The translations under genes and the position numbers were made by a program. Source: an uncultured Oscillospiraceae bacterium (GTDB taxonomy: Bacteria > Bacillota > Clostridia > Oscillospirales > Oscillospiraceae). Taken from it: 64,000 nt of DNA. The stretch lies in assembly GCA_944386975.1 (NCBI GenBank), contig CALXDC010000001.1, positions 1-64,000 of the forward strand, given 5' to 3'. Under the pieces are notes generated by a model. It saw nothing but the letters and a program-made list of their open reading frames with translations. It had not been told where the DNA came from and made no database searches. Below, piece by piece: positions 32,887-41,001 of the stretch (within the stretch, counting starts at the first letter, position 1; the number at the start of each line of letters is the position of its first letter).

Positions 32887-34296
32887 TCAGCCCTCCGCCG
32901 CCTCCAGCTCCGCCAGACGGCGGCCCATGAGCACGCCCATAACGGAGGCCATCATCAGGCCCCGGGTCCAGCCGCTGGAGTCGCCTAGGCAGTGGAGCCC
33001 CTTCACGTTGGTGTCGAAATTCTCGTCCATCTTCACCCGGTTGGAGTAGAACTTCAGCTCCGGGGAGTACAACAGCGTCTCATAGGAGGCAAAGCCGGGC
33101 ACCACGTGGTCCATGGCCTGAATGAAGTTGATGATGTTGATCATGGCCCGGTAGGGCATGGCGGCGGTGATATCCCCGGCCACCGCGTCGGGCAGGGTGG
33201 GCCGCAGGTTGGACTGGCTCAGCTCCTTGGGCCAGGTCCGCTTTCCGTCCAGAATGTCTCCGAACCGCTGGACCAGGATGTGGCCGTTGGCCAGCATGTT
33301 GGTCAGCTCGCCCACCTTCTGGGCGTAGGCAATGGGCTGGTTGAAGGGCACGGAGAAGTTGTGGCTGCAGAGGATGGAGAGGTTGGTGTTGTCGCTCTTC
33401 AGATCCTTGTAGCTGTGGCCGTTCACCACCGCCAGGTCGTTGTCGTAGTTCTCCTGGCTGACAAAGCCGCCGGGGTTCTGGCAGAAGGTGCGGACCTTGT
33501 TCTTGAAGGGCTTGGGATAGCCCACCAGCTTGGACTCGTACAGCACCCGGTTGACGGTCTCCATGATCTCGTTGCGGACCTCCACCCGGACGCCGATGTC
33601 CACGGTGCCGGGCTGGTGGGCAATGTTGTGCTCGGCGCAGAGGCTCTCCAGCCAGTCGGCGCCCCGGCGGCCGGTGGCGATGATGGTGTGGCCCGCCAGG
33701 ATCTCCTGGCTGTCCTTGCCGTTGGTGATGCACACGCCCTTGCACACGTCTCCGTCCAAAATCAGGTTGGTGCATTCATAGCCGAACAGCAGCTCCACCC
33801 CGTTTTCAAGAAGATGCTGCTCAATGGCGTAGTAAAGGCTCTGGGCTTTCTCGGTGCCGAGATGCCGGATGGGGCAATCCACCAGTTTCAGACCGGCCTG
33901 AATGGCCCGGCGGCGGATCTCCTTGACCTCCTCCTCGTTGCCGAGACCCTCGATGTGGGTGTCGGCGCCGAACTCCAGGTAGATTTTATCGGTGTAGTCG
34001 ATGGTCTCCTGAGCCTTCTCCGCACCGATGAGGGTGGGGAGGTCGCCGCCCACCTCGTAGCTCAAAGACAGCTTCCCGTCGGAGAAAGCGCCGGCCCCGG
34101 AGAAGCCGGTGGTGATGTGGCAGTAGGGCTTGCAGTTGACGCACTGCTTGGTCTGACTCTTGGGGCAGCGGCGCTTCTCCACCGCCACGCCCTTCTCCAC
34201 GATCATGATGCTCTGCTTGGTGCCCTTCTTCAGCATTTCCAGGGCGGTGAAGATACCGGCGGGACCGGCTCCGATGATAACAACGTCCTTCCTCAT
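32887..34296 (-). CDS. FAD-dependent oxidoreductase (COG2509-type)
   Basis: A 469-residue cytosolic flavoprotein. The start MRKDVVIIGAGPAG (34296) has GGAGG 7 bases upstream and opens with the FAD-binding GxGxxG motif. It then has the cysteine-rich stretch KRRCPKSQTKQCVNCKPYCH (about 52-71) and ITTGFSGAGAFSDGKLSLS, both typical of the uncharacterised FAD-dependent dehydrogenases of this group, and a C-terminal GLHCLGDSSGWTRGL flavin-contacting block. The cysteines could bind an iron-sulfur cluster; that is inference. The substrate is unknown. Confidence 0.85.
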   Translation of the reverse strand: MRKDVVIIGAGPAGIFTALEMLKKGTKQSIMIVEKGVAVEKRRCPKSQTKQCVNCKPYCHITTGFSGAGAFSDGKLSLSYEVGGDLPTLIGAEKAQETIDYTDKIYLEFGADTHIEGLGNEEEVKEIRRRAIQAGLKLVDCPIRHLGTEKAQSLYYAIEQHLLENGVELLFGYECTNLILDGDVCKGVCITNGKDSQEILAGHTIIATGRRGADWLESLCAEHNIAHQPGTVDIGVRVEVRNEIMETVNRVLYESKLVGYPKPFKNKVRTFCQNPGGFVSQENYDNDLAVVNGHSYKDLKSDNTNLSILCSHNFSVPFNQPIAYAQKVGELTNMLANGHILVQRFGDILDGKRTWPKELSQSNLRPTLPDAVAGDITAAMPYRAMINIINFIQAMDHVVPGFASYETLLYSPELKFYSNRVKMDENFDTNVKGLHCLGDSSGWTRGLMMASVMGVLMGRRLAELEAAEG

Positions 34297-34357
34297 AACG
34301 CATCCTCCGTTTTGTGATCTGGCGGCCAAGGCCGCAAAAAAGCTGCCCTACCTCAGC

Positions 34358-34384
34358 CTGCAGAGGGTCCGGGGACCCTTGCAG
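34358..34384 (-). other. strong hairpin in the 5' leader of the FAD gene
   Basis: Minus-strand CTGCAAGGGTCC...GGACCCTCTGCAG forms a near-perfect stem with a 2-base centre; a run of six T (34341-34336) follows after 16 more bases. It may be a leader structure or an attenuator; no riboswitch class is recognised. Confidence 0.5.
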
Positions 34385-34460
34385 CGCGGAACGTAAGGCA
34401 GTCCATCTACTTCCATCCATTTTCACACGTGTCGATGGCGTTTGCCTCACACGTATTTTA

Positions 34461-34489
34461 ATTATGGGGCATAAAAAATCGTTTGTCAA
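34461..34489 (-). promoter_or_regulatory. predicted promoter of the FAD-dependent oxidoreductase
   Basis: Minus strand TTGACA (34489-34484), 17-base spacer, CATAAT (34466-34461), which gives a leader of about 155 bases. Two direct repeats TCACACGT (plus strand 34423-34430 and 34447-34454) lie at and just past the start site. Confidence 0.75.
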
Positions 34490-34514
34490 GCAAAATTTTT
34501 GTTTTGCCGCTATT

Positions 34515-35285
34515 TTACAACAGCAGGTCCCAGAGCATCTTGACAAACAGCATTCCCAGCACCAGGAAGATCATGCCCCGGACCCGGCGGCTGCCGCCCC
34601 GGATGGCGTACCTGGCGCCGCACCAGCCTCCCAGGGCGTTGCAGAGGGCAGCGGGCAGCACCACCGCCCACAGCACCTTGCCGCTGAGGAGGTACACCAC
34701 CGCCGCCGCGATGTTGGACGCCAGATTTCCCACCTTGGCGCAGCCGGAGGCGGAGATCAAATCCCGGTGGAGGAGGGCGGTGAAGGCCATGATCATGAAG
34801 GTGCCGGTGCCGGGGCCCACCAGTCCGTCATAGCCCCCGATGAAAAAGCCGATGAGGAGGCTCAGCGCCAGCTTGCGCAGCGGCGGTACCGCCGGGCCGT
34901 CCCCGGTCTCCAGGCCGAAATCCTTTTTTACCATGAGAAAGACGGCCACCAGGGGCAGGGCCACCAGCATCAGGCCCTTGAGCAATGCGTCGGACAGCAG
35001 CAGAGCCAGCCTGGCCCCGGCGGCGCTGCCCGCCAGGGCTCCGACGGCGGCGGGCAGGGCGATGGACAGGTCCACCTTGCCGCTTTTGAGATACCGCACC
35101 GAAGCGGTGGCGGTGCCGATGCCGTTGACCACCTTGTTGGTACCGGCAGCGATGTGGGTGGGGATTCCCGCCAGAAAATAGGTGGGCAGGGTGATGAGGC
35201 CGCCGCCTCCCGCCACGCTGTCCACAAAGCCCCCCAGGAATACCAGGGGGCAGATCAGCAGATAGTGATACAACTCCAGTTCCAT
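34515..35285 (-). CDS. TauE/SafE family (TSUP) membrane transporter
   Basis: A 256-residue integral membrane protein with about eight helices. It starts MELELYHYLLICPLVFLGGF (35285) with GGAGGGA upstream. The TSUP repeats are visible: FVDSVAGGGGLITLPTYFLAG near the N-terminus (core of helix 1-2) and IGGYDGLVGPGTGTF as its second copy. Family members export sulfite, sulfoacetate or other organosulfur anions; the substrate here is unknown. It is divergent from rsmA. Confidence 0.9.
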   Translation of the reverse strand: MELELYHYLLICPLVFLGGFVDSVAGGGGLITLPTYFLAGIPTHIAAGTNKVVNGIGTATASVRYLKSGKVDLSIALPAAVGALAGSAAGARLALLLSDALLKGLMLVALPLVAVFLMVKKDFGLETGDGPAVPPLRKLALSLLIGFFIGGYDGLVGPGTGTFMIMAFTALLHRDLISASGCAKVGNLASNIAAAVVYLLSGKVLWAVVLPAALCNALGGWCGARYAIRGGSRRVRGMIFLVLGMLFVKMLWDLLL

Positions 35286-35357
35286 ACCGCGTCCCTCCGT
35301 TTGCTCCTGGAATTTTACCACAGTGTGGGAAAAAAAGCTACCAAATTCTTCGGAATA

Positions 35358-35366
35358 TGCTATACT
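35358..35366 (+). promoter_or_regulatory. extended -10 promoter of rsmA
   Basis: TGC-TATACT (35358-35366) with no clear -35 box, 33 bases upstream of the ATG. Confidence 0.55.
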
Positions 35367-35399
35367 GGGAGCACTACGACGAAAGACGGGAGAACTGCT

Positions 35400-36266
35400 A
35401 TGAACCTCTGTGATATCCGGGAGATCCAGGCCCTTTTGGGCCGCCACGGCTTTCGCTTCAGCAAATCCATGGGCCAGAATTTCCTCATTGCGGACTGGGT
35501 GCCCCGGGACATCGCCGCTGCCAGCGGGGCCGACGAGACCTGCGGGGTGCTGGAGATCGGTCCCGGGGTGGGTCCCCTCACCACAGAGCTGTGCCGCACG
35601 GGGGCCAGGGTGGTGGCGGTGGAGCTGGATCGTGCCCTGGTGCCGGTGCTGGGGGAGACCATGGCGGCATGGGACAATTTCTCCCTCATCAGCGGCGACG
35701 TGCTGAAGCTGGACCTGCCCACCCTGGTGCGGGAGCGCTTTGACGGCCTCACCCCTATGGTCTGCGCCAATCTGCCCTACAACATTACCACCCCGGTGCT
35801 GACGGCCCTGGTGGAGGCCGGGTGCTTCGAGACCATTACGGTGATGATCCAGAAAGAGGTAGCCCAGCGCATTGCCGGGGGGCCCGGAGGCGACTACGGC
35901 GCGTTCTCCGTGTTCATGCAGTACCACATGGAGACGGAGGTCCTCTTTGATGTGCCGAGGGAGTGCTTTCTCCCTGCCCCCAAGGTGACCTCCGCGGTGC
36001 TGCGGTGCTGCCGGCGGAAGGAACCCCCGGTGACCCCCGCCTGTGGGGAGAAGTTCTTTTTCCAGGTGGTCCGGGCCTCCTTCGCCCTGCGGAGAAAGAC
36101 CCTGGTGAACAGCCTCTCCTCCGTCTTCGGAGACCGGCTGGGGAAGGAGGCGCTGGGGGAATGCGTGGCCGCCTGCGGCCTCTCCTCCACCGTTCGCGGA
36201 GAGGCCCTGACTCTGCCCCAGTTCGCCGCCCTGGCGGACGAGATCTTCCAGAGAATCGGGAAATGA
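35400..36266 (+). CDS. rsmA: 16S rRNA (adenine(1518)-N6/adenine(1519)-N6)-dimethyltransferase RsmA (KsgA)
   Basis: Dimethylates A1518 and A1519 of 16S rRNA late in small-subunit assembly. The 288 residues show KSMGQNFLIAD (about 21-31), the SAM motif VLEIGPGVGPLTTEL (about 48-62), the catalytic NLPYNITTPV (about 124-133) and the C-terminal RRKTLVNSL block. Length is typical. GGGAG lies upstream of the ATG. It ends at a strong terminator shared with the convergent nagA gene. Confidence 0.97.
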   Translation: MNLCDIREIQALLGRHGFRFSKSMGQNFLIADWVPRDIAAASGADETCGVLEIGPGVGPLTTELCRTGARVVAVELDRALVPVLGETMAAWDNFSLISGDVLKLDLPTLVRERFDGLTPMVCANLPYNITTPVLTALVEAGCFETITVMIQKEVAQRIAGGPGGDYGAFSVFMQYHMETEVLFDVPRECFLPAPKVTSAVLRCCRRKEPPVTPACGEKFFFQVVRASFALRRKTLVNSLSSVFGDRLGKEALGECVAACGLSSTVRGEALTLPQFAALADEIFQRIGK

Positions 36267-36304
36267 AAACAGTCCCCCCGACGCGTCGGGGGGACTGTTT
36301 TTGT
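36264..36304. terminator. bidirectional rho-independent terminator between rsmA and nagA
   Basis: Hairpin AAAACAGTCCCCCCGAC (36266-36282) with GTCGGGGGGACTGTTTT (36285-36301), with A and T runs on both sides. Confidence 0.95.
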
Positions 36305-36318
36305 CGTATTATCGGAAC

Positions 36319-37425
36319 TTACTTCACCTGCTTGCCGTCCACAAACACGGCCTTCAGGTTCAGTTCCTTGTCCAGCACCACCAGGTCCGCGGCCTTGCCT
36401 ACGGCGATGACACCGGTGTCGGTGAGGCCCACGGCCTTGGCGGGAGCGGTGGTGGCGGCGTAGACTGCATCCTCCAGGGGGAGGCCGAAGGACACCACAT
36501 TCTTCAGTTCCGTCAGCAGATTGGAGGAGGAACCGGCCAGGGTGTCGGTGCCCAGGAGGGTGGCCTTGCCGTTCTTCATCTCGATGGGCTGGCCGCCCAG
36601 CTCATACTGGCCGTCGGGCATGCCTGCGCAGCGCAGGGAGTCGCTGATCATCACCAGCTTGTCCCCGAAAAGCTTGTGGGTGGCCCGGATCACCGCGGGA
36701 TGGATGTGGAGCCCATCGCAGATCAGCTCCACAGTGGCGCCGCTGTCGAAGGCGGCGGCGATGACTCCGGGCGCCCGGTGGAGCAGGGAGGGCATGCCGT
36801 TGTAGAGGTGGGTGGCGTGGGAGGCGCCGGCCTTGTAGGCGGCCATAGCGGTGTCGTAGTCCGCCACGGTGTGGCCCACGGACACGGTACACACTTTGGA
36901 TACCTCCTCAATGAAGGGGATGGCCCCCTCCTCCTCCGGGGCCACGGTGATGAGGCGGACCTTGCCGCCGCTGGCTTCGTTGAGCCGGTGGAACATGTCC
37001 ACGTCGGGCTTGTGGAGGTTCTCCGCCGCCTGGGCGCCCCGCTTGGCAAAGCTGAGGAAGGGGCCCTCCAGGTGGATACCCGCGCACTTGGCACCGCCAT
37101 TGGGCACAAAGTCCCGGATGGCATGCATGGCGGGGGTCAGCACCTCCTCCTTCAGGGTCATGGTGGTAGCCAGATAGGAGGTGACGCCGTGGGCGGCGTA
37201 GTAGTCGCTGAGGGGCTGGAGGCCCTCGGCCTTGCCGTCGCTGAAGTCCTCTCCCACCGCGCCGTGGGTGTGAACGTCCACAAAGCCGGGGATCACATAG
37301 CCCCCCTCCGCGTCCAGGTCGCCGCCACCGGGCAGCTCTCCCAGGGCGGTAATGGTCTGGTCAAATTCGATGTCCCCGGGGACAAAGGCGTGGTTGACAA
37401 AAATCTTGGCGTTTTTGATGCGCAT
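36319..37425 (-). CDS. nagA: N-acetylglucosamine-6-phosphate deacetylase
   Basis: Hydrolyses GlcNAc-6-phosphate to glucosamine-6-phosphate and acetate. The 368 residues begin MRIKNAKIF with GAGGAGG upstream. Metal and active-site blocks are visible: PGFVDVHTHG (about 48-57), GIHLEGPFLS (about 116-125), TVSVGHT (about 178-184), SHATHLYNGM, ICDGLHIHP and ISDSLRCAGMPDG, the last carrying the catalytic aspartate. It follows the ROK-kinase gene by 13 bases, so the two probably act in sequence on an N-acetylated amino sugar. Confidence 0.96.
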   Translation of the reverse strand: MRIKNAKIFVNHAFVPGDIEFDQTITALGELPGGGDLDAEGGYVIPGFVDVHTHGAVGEDFSDGKAEGLQPLSDYYAAHGVTSYLATTMTLKEEVLTPAMHAIRDFVPNGGAKCAGIHLEGPFLSFAKRGAQAAENLHKPDVDMFHRLNEASGGKVRLITVAPEEEGAIPFIEEVSKVCTVSVGHTVADYDTAMAAYKAGASHATHLYNGMPSLLHRAPGVIAAAFDSGATVELICDGLHIHPAVIRATHKLFGDKLVMISDSLRCAGMPDGQYELGGQPIEMKNGKATLLGTDTLAGSSSNLLTELKNVVSFGLPLEDAVYAATTAPAKAVGLTDTGVIAVGKAADLVVLDKELNLKAVFVDGKQVK

Positions 37426-37438
37426 GATGTGTGCCTCC

Positions 37439-38818
37439 TCAGTGCAGTGCAGGCAGGCTGGCAGCGGCCATGGACTGACCCACACGGCGGAACTTCTCGT
37501 CGGGCAGCTCCGGCAGGATCTTGCCGTTGAGATCGGGATACTCGTCGGCCAGCACCTTCTTGCAGGTGTCCAGAATGATGTCGCCGCCCTTGCCGCTCAT
37601 GACCCGGCCCAGCAGCAGTACATGCCTGCACTGGTAGAGGTCGTAGTAAAAGGCCAGGGTGTGGCCCAGGTACACGCCGATGGACTCGTACACAGAAGCC
37701 GCATGGGGGTTGTCCTGCTCCATCAGCTTCTGGACCTCCTTCAGCTTCTCGGCGGGGGACAGGCTCTCCGCCAGGGCAATGCCCGCCCGGGGGGCCAGCT
37801 TGATGACGCCGTCCTGGGAGAAGTACTTCACGCCGCAGCCGATGTCGCCGCTCCACTCGTCCTCCATGGCCTCGGGATTCACGTCCACAGGCATGAAAGC
37901 CAGCTCGTTGAGCCAGCCGGTGACCCGGCCCTGGTCGTCCACATAGCCCACAGCCTCGCTGGTGCCCATGGCGATACCCAGCACGCTGTTGTCGTCCATG
38001 CACATGGCCCCGGCCAGGGCGGACACATCGCCGTCGTTGACCACGGCGAAGGGCACGTCGCCGAAGGTATTCCGAATGGCCCGGATGTAGATGTCCTTCA
38101 CCTTGGCCTCAAAGGCATCCTTGGGGACCTTTAGGAACAGGGAGGCCACCATGGTGCGGTTGTCGATATACACGCCGGCGGAGCTGACGCCCACCGCGTC
38201 CACCCGGGGCATGTGCTCCGCGGCGCTCTTCAGAGCGGCCACGATGCCGTCATAATGGTAGTCGGGGTCCTCGTTGATCTTGGGGAACCACACCACCTCC
38301 TCGGAGTACACCGTCTCGCCGTCCACCACGGCGGACACCTTCCGGTCGCTGCCGCCTGCGTCAAAGCCGATGCGGCAGCCGTCCAGGTGACGGCCCATGG
38401 CCTCGGGAGCGCTCTTCTCCTCCGGCACCTTGTCGCAGGAAACCACCTCGAAGGGGTGCTCGTAAACCCCGGCCATAAAGTCGGCGTCAAAGGCCCGGGC
38501 GCCGCCGGCGCAGTAGGTCTCCTTCAGGTACTGGCAAATGCTTTCATCACCGGCCACATAGATCTTGAAGCCGCCCTGCATCCACAGCATGGTCTTCACC
38601 AGCCGGTCCATGTAGTACCGGTCGGCCTCCGCCATGTCGGGGGTGCCGTGAATGAAGGTGTGCTTCACCGCCACCTGACCGCGGTCCCGCTCCACCGCGA
38701 TGCTCACCGGCTTCTTGGCGTCGGCCAGGAAGGCGCGGTTGAATTTGAGAATGGGCATGAATTCCTTATCCAGCTGGGGAATGTGCTTACACTGCACGGG
38801 GATTCCATAACGATTCAT
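37439..38818 (-). CDS. ROK-family sugar kinase with N-terminal extension
   Basis: A 459-residue protein; ROK kinases normally have about 300. The start MNRYGIPVQCKHIP (38818) has AGGAGG upstream. Residues about 1-150 form an unrecognised domain (FNRAFLADAKKPVSIAVERD, KHTFIHGTPD); the ROK kinase follows, with IGFDAGGSDRKVSAVV (phosphate loop, about 150-165) and VVNDGDVSALAGAM (catalytic aspartate region). The usual ROK zinc motif CxCGxxGCxE is not visible; only GDIGCGVKYF stands there. With nagA and the divergent epimerase, phosphorylation of GlcNAc or ManNAc is the likely role; this is inference. Confidence 0.8.
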   Translation of the reverse strand: MNRYGIPVQCKHIPQLDKEFMPILKFNRAFLADAKKPVSIAVERDRGQVAVKHTFIHGTPDMAEADRYYMDRLVKTMLWMQGGFKIYVAGDESICQYLKETYCAGGARAFDADFMAGVYEHPFEVVSCDKVPEEKSAPEAMGRHLDGCRIGFDAGGSDRKVSAVVDGETVYSEEVVWFPKINEDPDYHYDGIVAALKSAAEHMPRVDAVGVSSAGVYIDNRTMVASLFLKVPKDAFEAKVKDIYIRAIRNTFGDVPFAVVNDGDVSALAGAMCMDDNSVLGIAMGTSEAVGYVDDQGRVTGWLNELAFMPVDVNPEAMEDEWSGDIGCGVKYFSQDGVIKLAPRAGIALAESLSPAEKLKEVQKLMEQDNPHAASVYESIGVYLGHTLAFYYDLYQCRHVLLLGRVMSGKGGDIILDTCKKVLADEYPDLNGKILPELPDEKFRRVGQSMAAASLPALH

Positions 38819-38895
38819 GGGAAATAACCTCCTTCTCCTCTGTCGCATGCCGCGGATTACGCTCCATCTTCCTGCTTCCGCGGCTGATTATCTAT

Positions 38896-38924
38896 AGTGT
38901 ACCACAAAGTTTTCAGCTTGTCAT
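38896..38924 (-). promoter_or_regulatory. predicted promoter of the ROK kinase - nagA operon
   Basis: Minus strand ATGACA (38924-38919), 17-base spacer, TACACT (38901-38896). The octamer GTGGTACA overlaps its -10 box, as it does in the opposite promoter. Confidence 0.6.
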
Positions 38925-38963
38925 CCATCTTGATAAAAGTTTTTTCGATATCTCCTAAAAATA

Positions 38964-38992
38964 TTGAAAAAATTTTTCGATAGTGGTACAAT
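38964..38992 (+). promoter_or_regulatory. predicted promoter of the epimerase gene with operator-like repeats
   Basis: TTGAAA (38964-38969), 17-base spacer, TACAAT (38987-38992). A palindrome GTACA-ATACCAG-TGTAC (38986-39002) covers the -10 box, and TTTTTCGATA is repeated at 38941-38950 and 38973-38982. With the divergent promoter these fill the 243-base gap 38819-39061. Confidence 0.7.
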
Positions 38993-39061
38993 ACCAGTGT
39001 ACATGGGAGCGACCCCGGGAAACCGGGGGAATAATAAGATTGAGAAGAGAGGTAAATCGCG

Positions 39062-40267
39062 ATGGATCGTGCAAAACTGCAGGCGACTCAGCAGTGGGTC
39101 AAGGATCAGTTGGCCATCAGCGCCAACTTCTGGCTGAAAAACGGCATGGACCATGAAAACGGCGGTGTGTACACCTGCTTGGACCGGGAGGGCAAAATCT
39201 ACTCCACGGACAAGAGCGTGTGGATGCAGGGCCGGTGCGGCTGGACCTTTGCCTACCTGTGCCATGTGTACGGGGTGAAGGAGGAGTGGCTGGCGGCCAG
39301 CAAGAGCTGCCTGGACTTCATGGAGGCCCACTGCATCAACCGGGCCGCCGGAAACCGGATGTATTTCACTGTCACCGCCGAGGGCAAGCCCCTGCGGCAG
39401 CGCCGCTACTGCTTCAGCGAGGGCTTCTATGTGATGGCCAACGCGGAGTATTACGGCATCACCGGCGACAAGGCCTGCATCGAGCGGGCCCGGGCCGCCT
39501 ACGACCTCATCTATAAGCTGAACAACGGCCTCATCAAGGATCCCACCGGTCTCGGCCCCAAGACCATCCCCGAGACCCGCACCGGCCGGGCTCTGGCGGA
39601 CCCCATGATTTTCCTGAATATCACCGCCGTCATGCGCCGGTGCGATCCGGAGCAGAAGGAGCTGTACGACAAGTATGCCAAGGAGTGCGCCGAGGCCATC
39701 TTCAAGTATCACAGGAAGCCGGATCTCCACTGCACCCTGGAGAGCGTGGACCCCGAGGGCAACCCGGAGCTGTGGTACACCGCCGGCCGCGTGGTGAACC
39801 CCGGTCACGACATCGAGTGCTCCTGGTTCGTCATGGAGGAGGCCAACTATGAGAACAACCCCGACCTGCACCGCCAGGCTGTGGAGATGTTCGACGACGC
39901 CTTCACCGCCGGCTGGGACAAGGAGTACGGCGGTCTGCTCTACTTCATCGACTGCCTGGGCAAGCCCCCGGAGGCCTATGAGCACGACATGAAGCTGTGG
40001 TGGCCCCACAACGAGATTCTCATCGCCTCCATGATGATCTATCGGGACACCGGGGATGAGAAGTACCTCAACTACTTCTACCAGACCCTGGATTACTGCA
40101 AGGAGCACTTCGCCGATCCCGAGTTCGGCGAGTGGTACGGCTACCTCCGTCGGGACGGCAAGCCCACGCAGCCCTCCACCAAGGGCAGCACCTTCAAGGG
40201 CCCCTTCCACCTGCCGCGGAGCCTTATCATGGTGGACACCATGATCGACCAGATCCTCAGCAAGTGA
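39062..40267 (+). CDS. N-acylglucosamine 2-epimerase family protein
   Basis: A 401-residue (alpha/alpha)6-barrel sugar epimerase. Family landmarks are GMDHENGGVYTCLDREG (about 28-44), SVWMQGRCGWTFAYLCHVYG, NPGHDIECSWFVMEEA (catalytic histidine region, about 246-261) and WWPHNEILIASM (about 316-327). Members interconvert GlcNAc and ManNAc or epimerise cellobiose or mannose; the location opposite nagA and a ROK kinase supports GlcNAc/ManNAc. It is a single gene with its own terminator. Confidence 0.9.
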   Translation: MDRAKLQATQQWVKDQLAISANFWLKNGMDHENGGVYTCLDREGKIYSTDKSVWMQGRCGWTFAYLCHVYGVKEEWLAASKSCLDFMEAHCINRAAGNRMYFTVTAEGKPLRQRRYCFSEGFYVMANAEYYGITGDKACIERARAAYDLIYKLNNGLIKDPTGLGPKTIPETRTGRALADPMIFLNITAVMRRCDPEQKELYDKYAKECAEAIFKYHRKPDLHCTLESVDPEGNPELWYTAGRVVNPGHDIECSWFVMEEANYENNPDLHRQAVEMFDDAFTAGWDKEYGGLLYFIDCLGKPPEAYEHDMKLWWPHNEILIASMMIYRDTGDEKYLNYFYQTLDYCKEHFADPEFGEWYGYLRRDGKPTQPSTKGSTFKGPFHLPRSLIMVDTMIDQILSK

Positions 40268-40275
40268 CGACAAAG

Positions 40276-40317
40276 AAAAATCCTCTGCAGAGCGTCTGCT
40301 CTGCAGAGGATTTTTTT
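40276..40317 (+). terminator. rho-independent terminator after the epimerase gene
   Basis: Hairpin AAAAATCCTCTGCAGAG / CTCTGCAGAGGATTTTTTT. Confidence 0.95.
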
Positions 40318-40360
40318 GGTACCGGCCGCTGGAGAGGAGACGCCCCGCGGCGGTGTTTTT

Positions 40361-40687
40361 TTACGGGTAAAGCCGATTCAAAGCATCCTGCATCAGCGCC
40401 ATGGAGACGCAGCCCAGGCCGAAAAAGCTCAGCAGCAGGTACAGAAGCCCCGTGTTGCCGGAGTAGGTGCCCTGGAGAATCTCCACCCGCTCGCCCATCT
40501 TGTACATCCAGTACAGGCTATAGATGCCGCAGGTAATGAGGGAGAACAGAAACACCATGCCGCCGCTGGGGCCGTTCTGGCGGGAAGCGGCGTTGATCTC
40601 ATCGTTGAGGACGATCATCCAGTAGATGGGATAAATCCCGCAGGTGAACAAATACAAAATAATACAGAGAGGAATGCTGCGTTTCAT
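40361..40687 (-). CDS. DUF4234 small membrane protein
   Basis: A 108-residue protein beginning MKRSIPLCIILYLFTCGIYP (40687) with TGGAGGT upstream. The repeated motif FTCGIYPIYW (about 14-23) and LITCGIYSLYWMYKMGERV (about 49-67) is the signature of DUF4234, a family of small membrane proteins of unknown role that often sit beside zinc-ribbon proteins. A third hydrophobic segment ends the protein. It stands alone. Confidence 0.85.
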   Translation of the reverse strand: MKRSIPLCIILYLFTCGIYPIYWMIVLNDEINAASRQNGPSGGMVFLFSLITCGIYSLYWMYKMGERVEILQGTYSGNTGLLYLLLSFFGLGCVSMALMQDALNRLYP

Positions 40688-40745
40688 ATACGGTACCTCC
40701 AGGGGTGGGCCCCTCACATCGTCCGCCGGGTCCGACGGCGGGCTG

Positions 40746-40774
40746 ATTATACCACGGAGCATTCCGGGAAACAA
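40746..40774 (-). promoter_or_regulatory. predicted promoter of the DUF4234 gene
   Basis: Minus strand TTGTTT (40774-40769), 17-base spacer, TATAAT (40751-40746). Confidence 0.6.
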
Positions 40775-40909
40775 GGTGGTCCGCAATTTTTAAGGAAAAA
40801 ATCGTGGAAATTTTGGGAATATTGCCCAATGTTTGCGATATTTTTTATACATTTAGCAAAAATCTTAACGATTTATTAACAATTAGAGGGGCAAAAGGGC
40901 GTAGCTTTG

Positions 40910-40961
40910 TGATATAATATAGTGCTGAATGGAATCCTATTATTTTGTCACAAAATGTGAC
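40910..40961 (+). promoter_or_regulatory. extended -10 promoter and palindrome upstream of the CoA-dehydratase activase
   Basis: TGA-TATAAT (40910-40918) is an extended -10 box. A perfect inverted repeat GTCACA-aaa-TGTGAC lies at 40947-40961, about 20 bases past the likely start site, where a repressor could bind. AT-rich sequence without genes lies upstream, filling the 314-base gap 40688-41001 with the DUF4234 promoter. Confidence 0.6.
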
Positions 40962-41001
40962 CGCCGGAGGAACCGGCTTCATTGAACTACGGAGAATTGC
41001 C

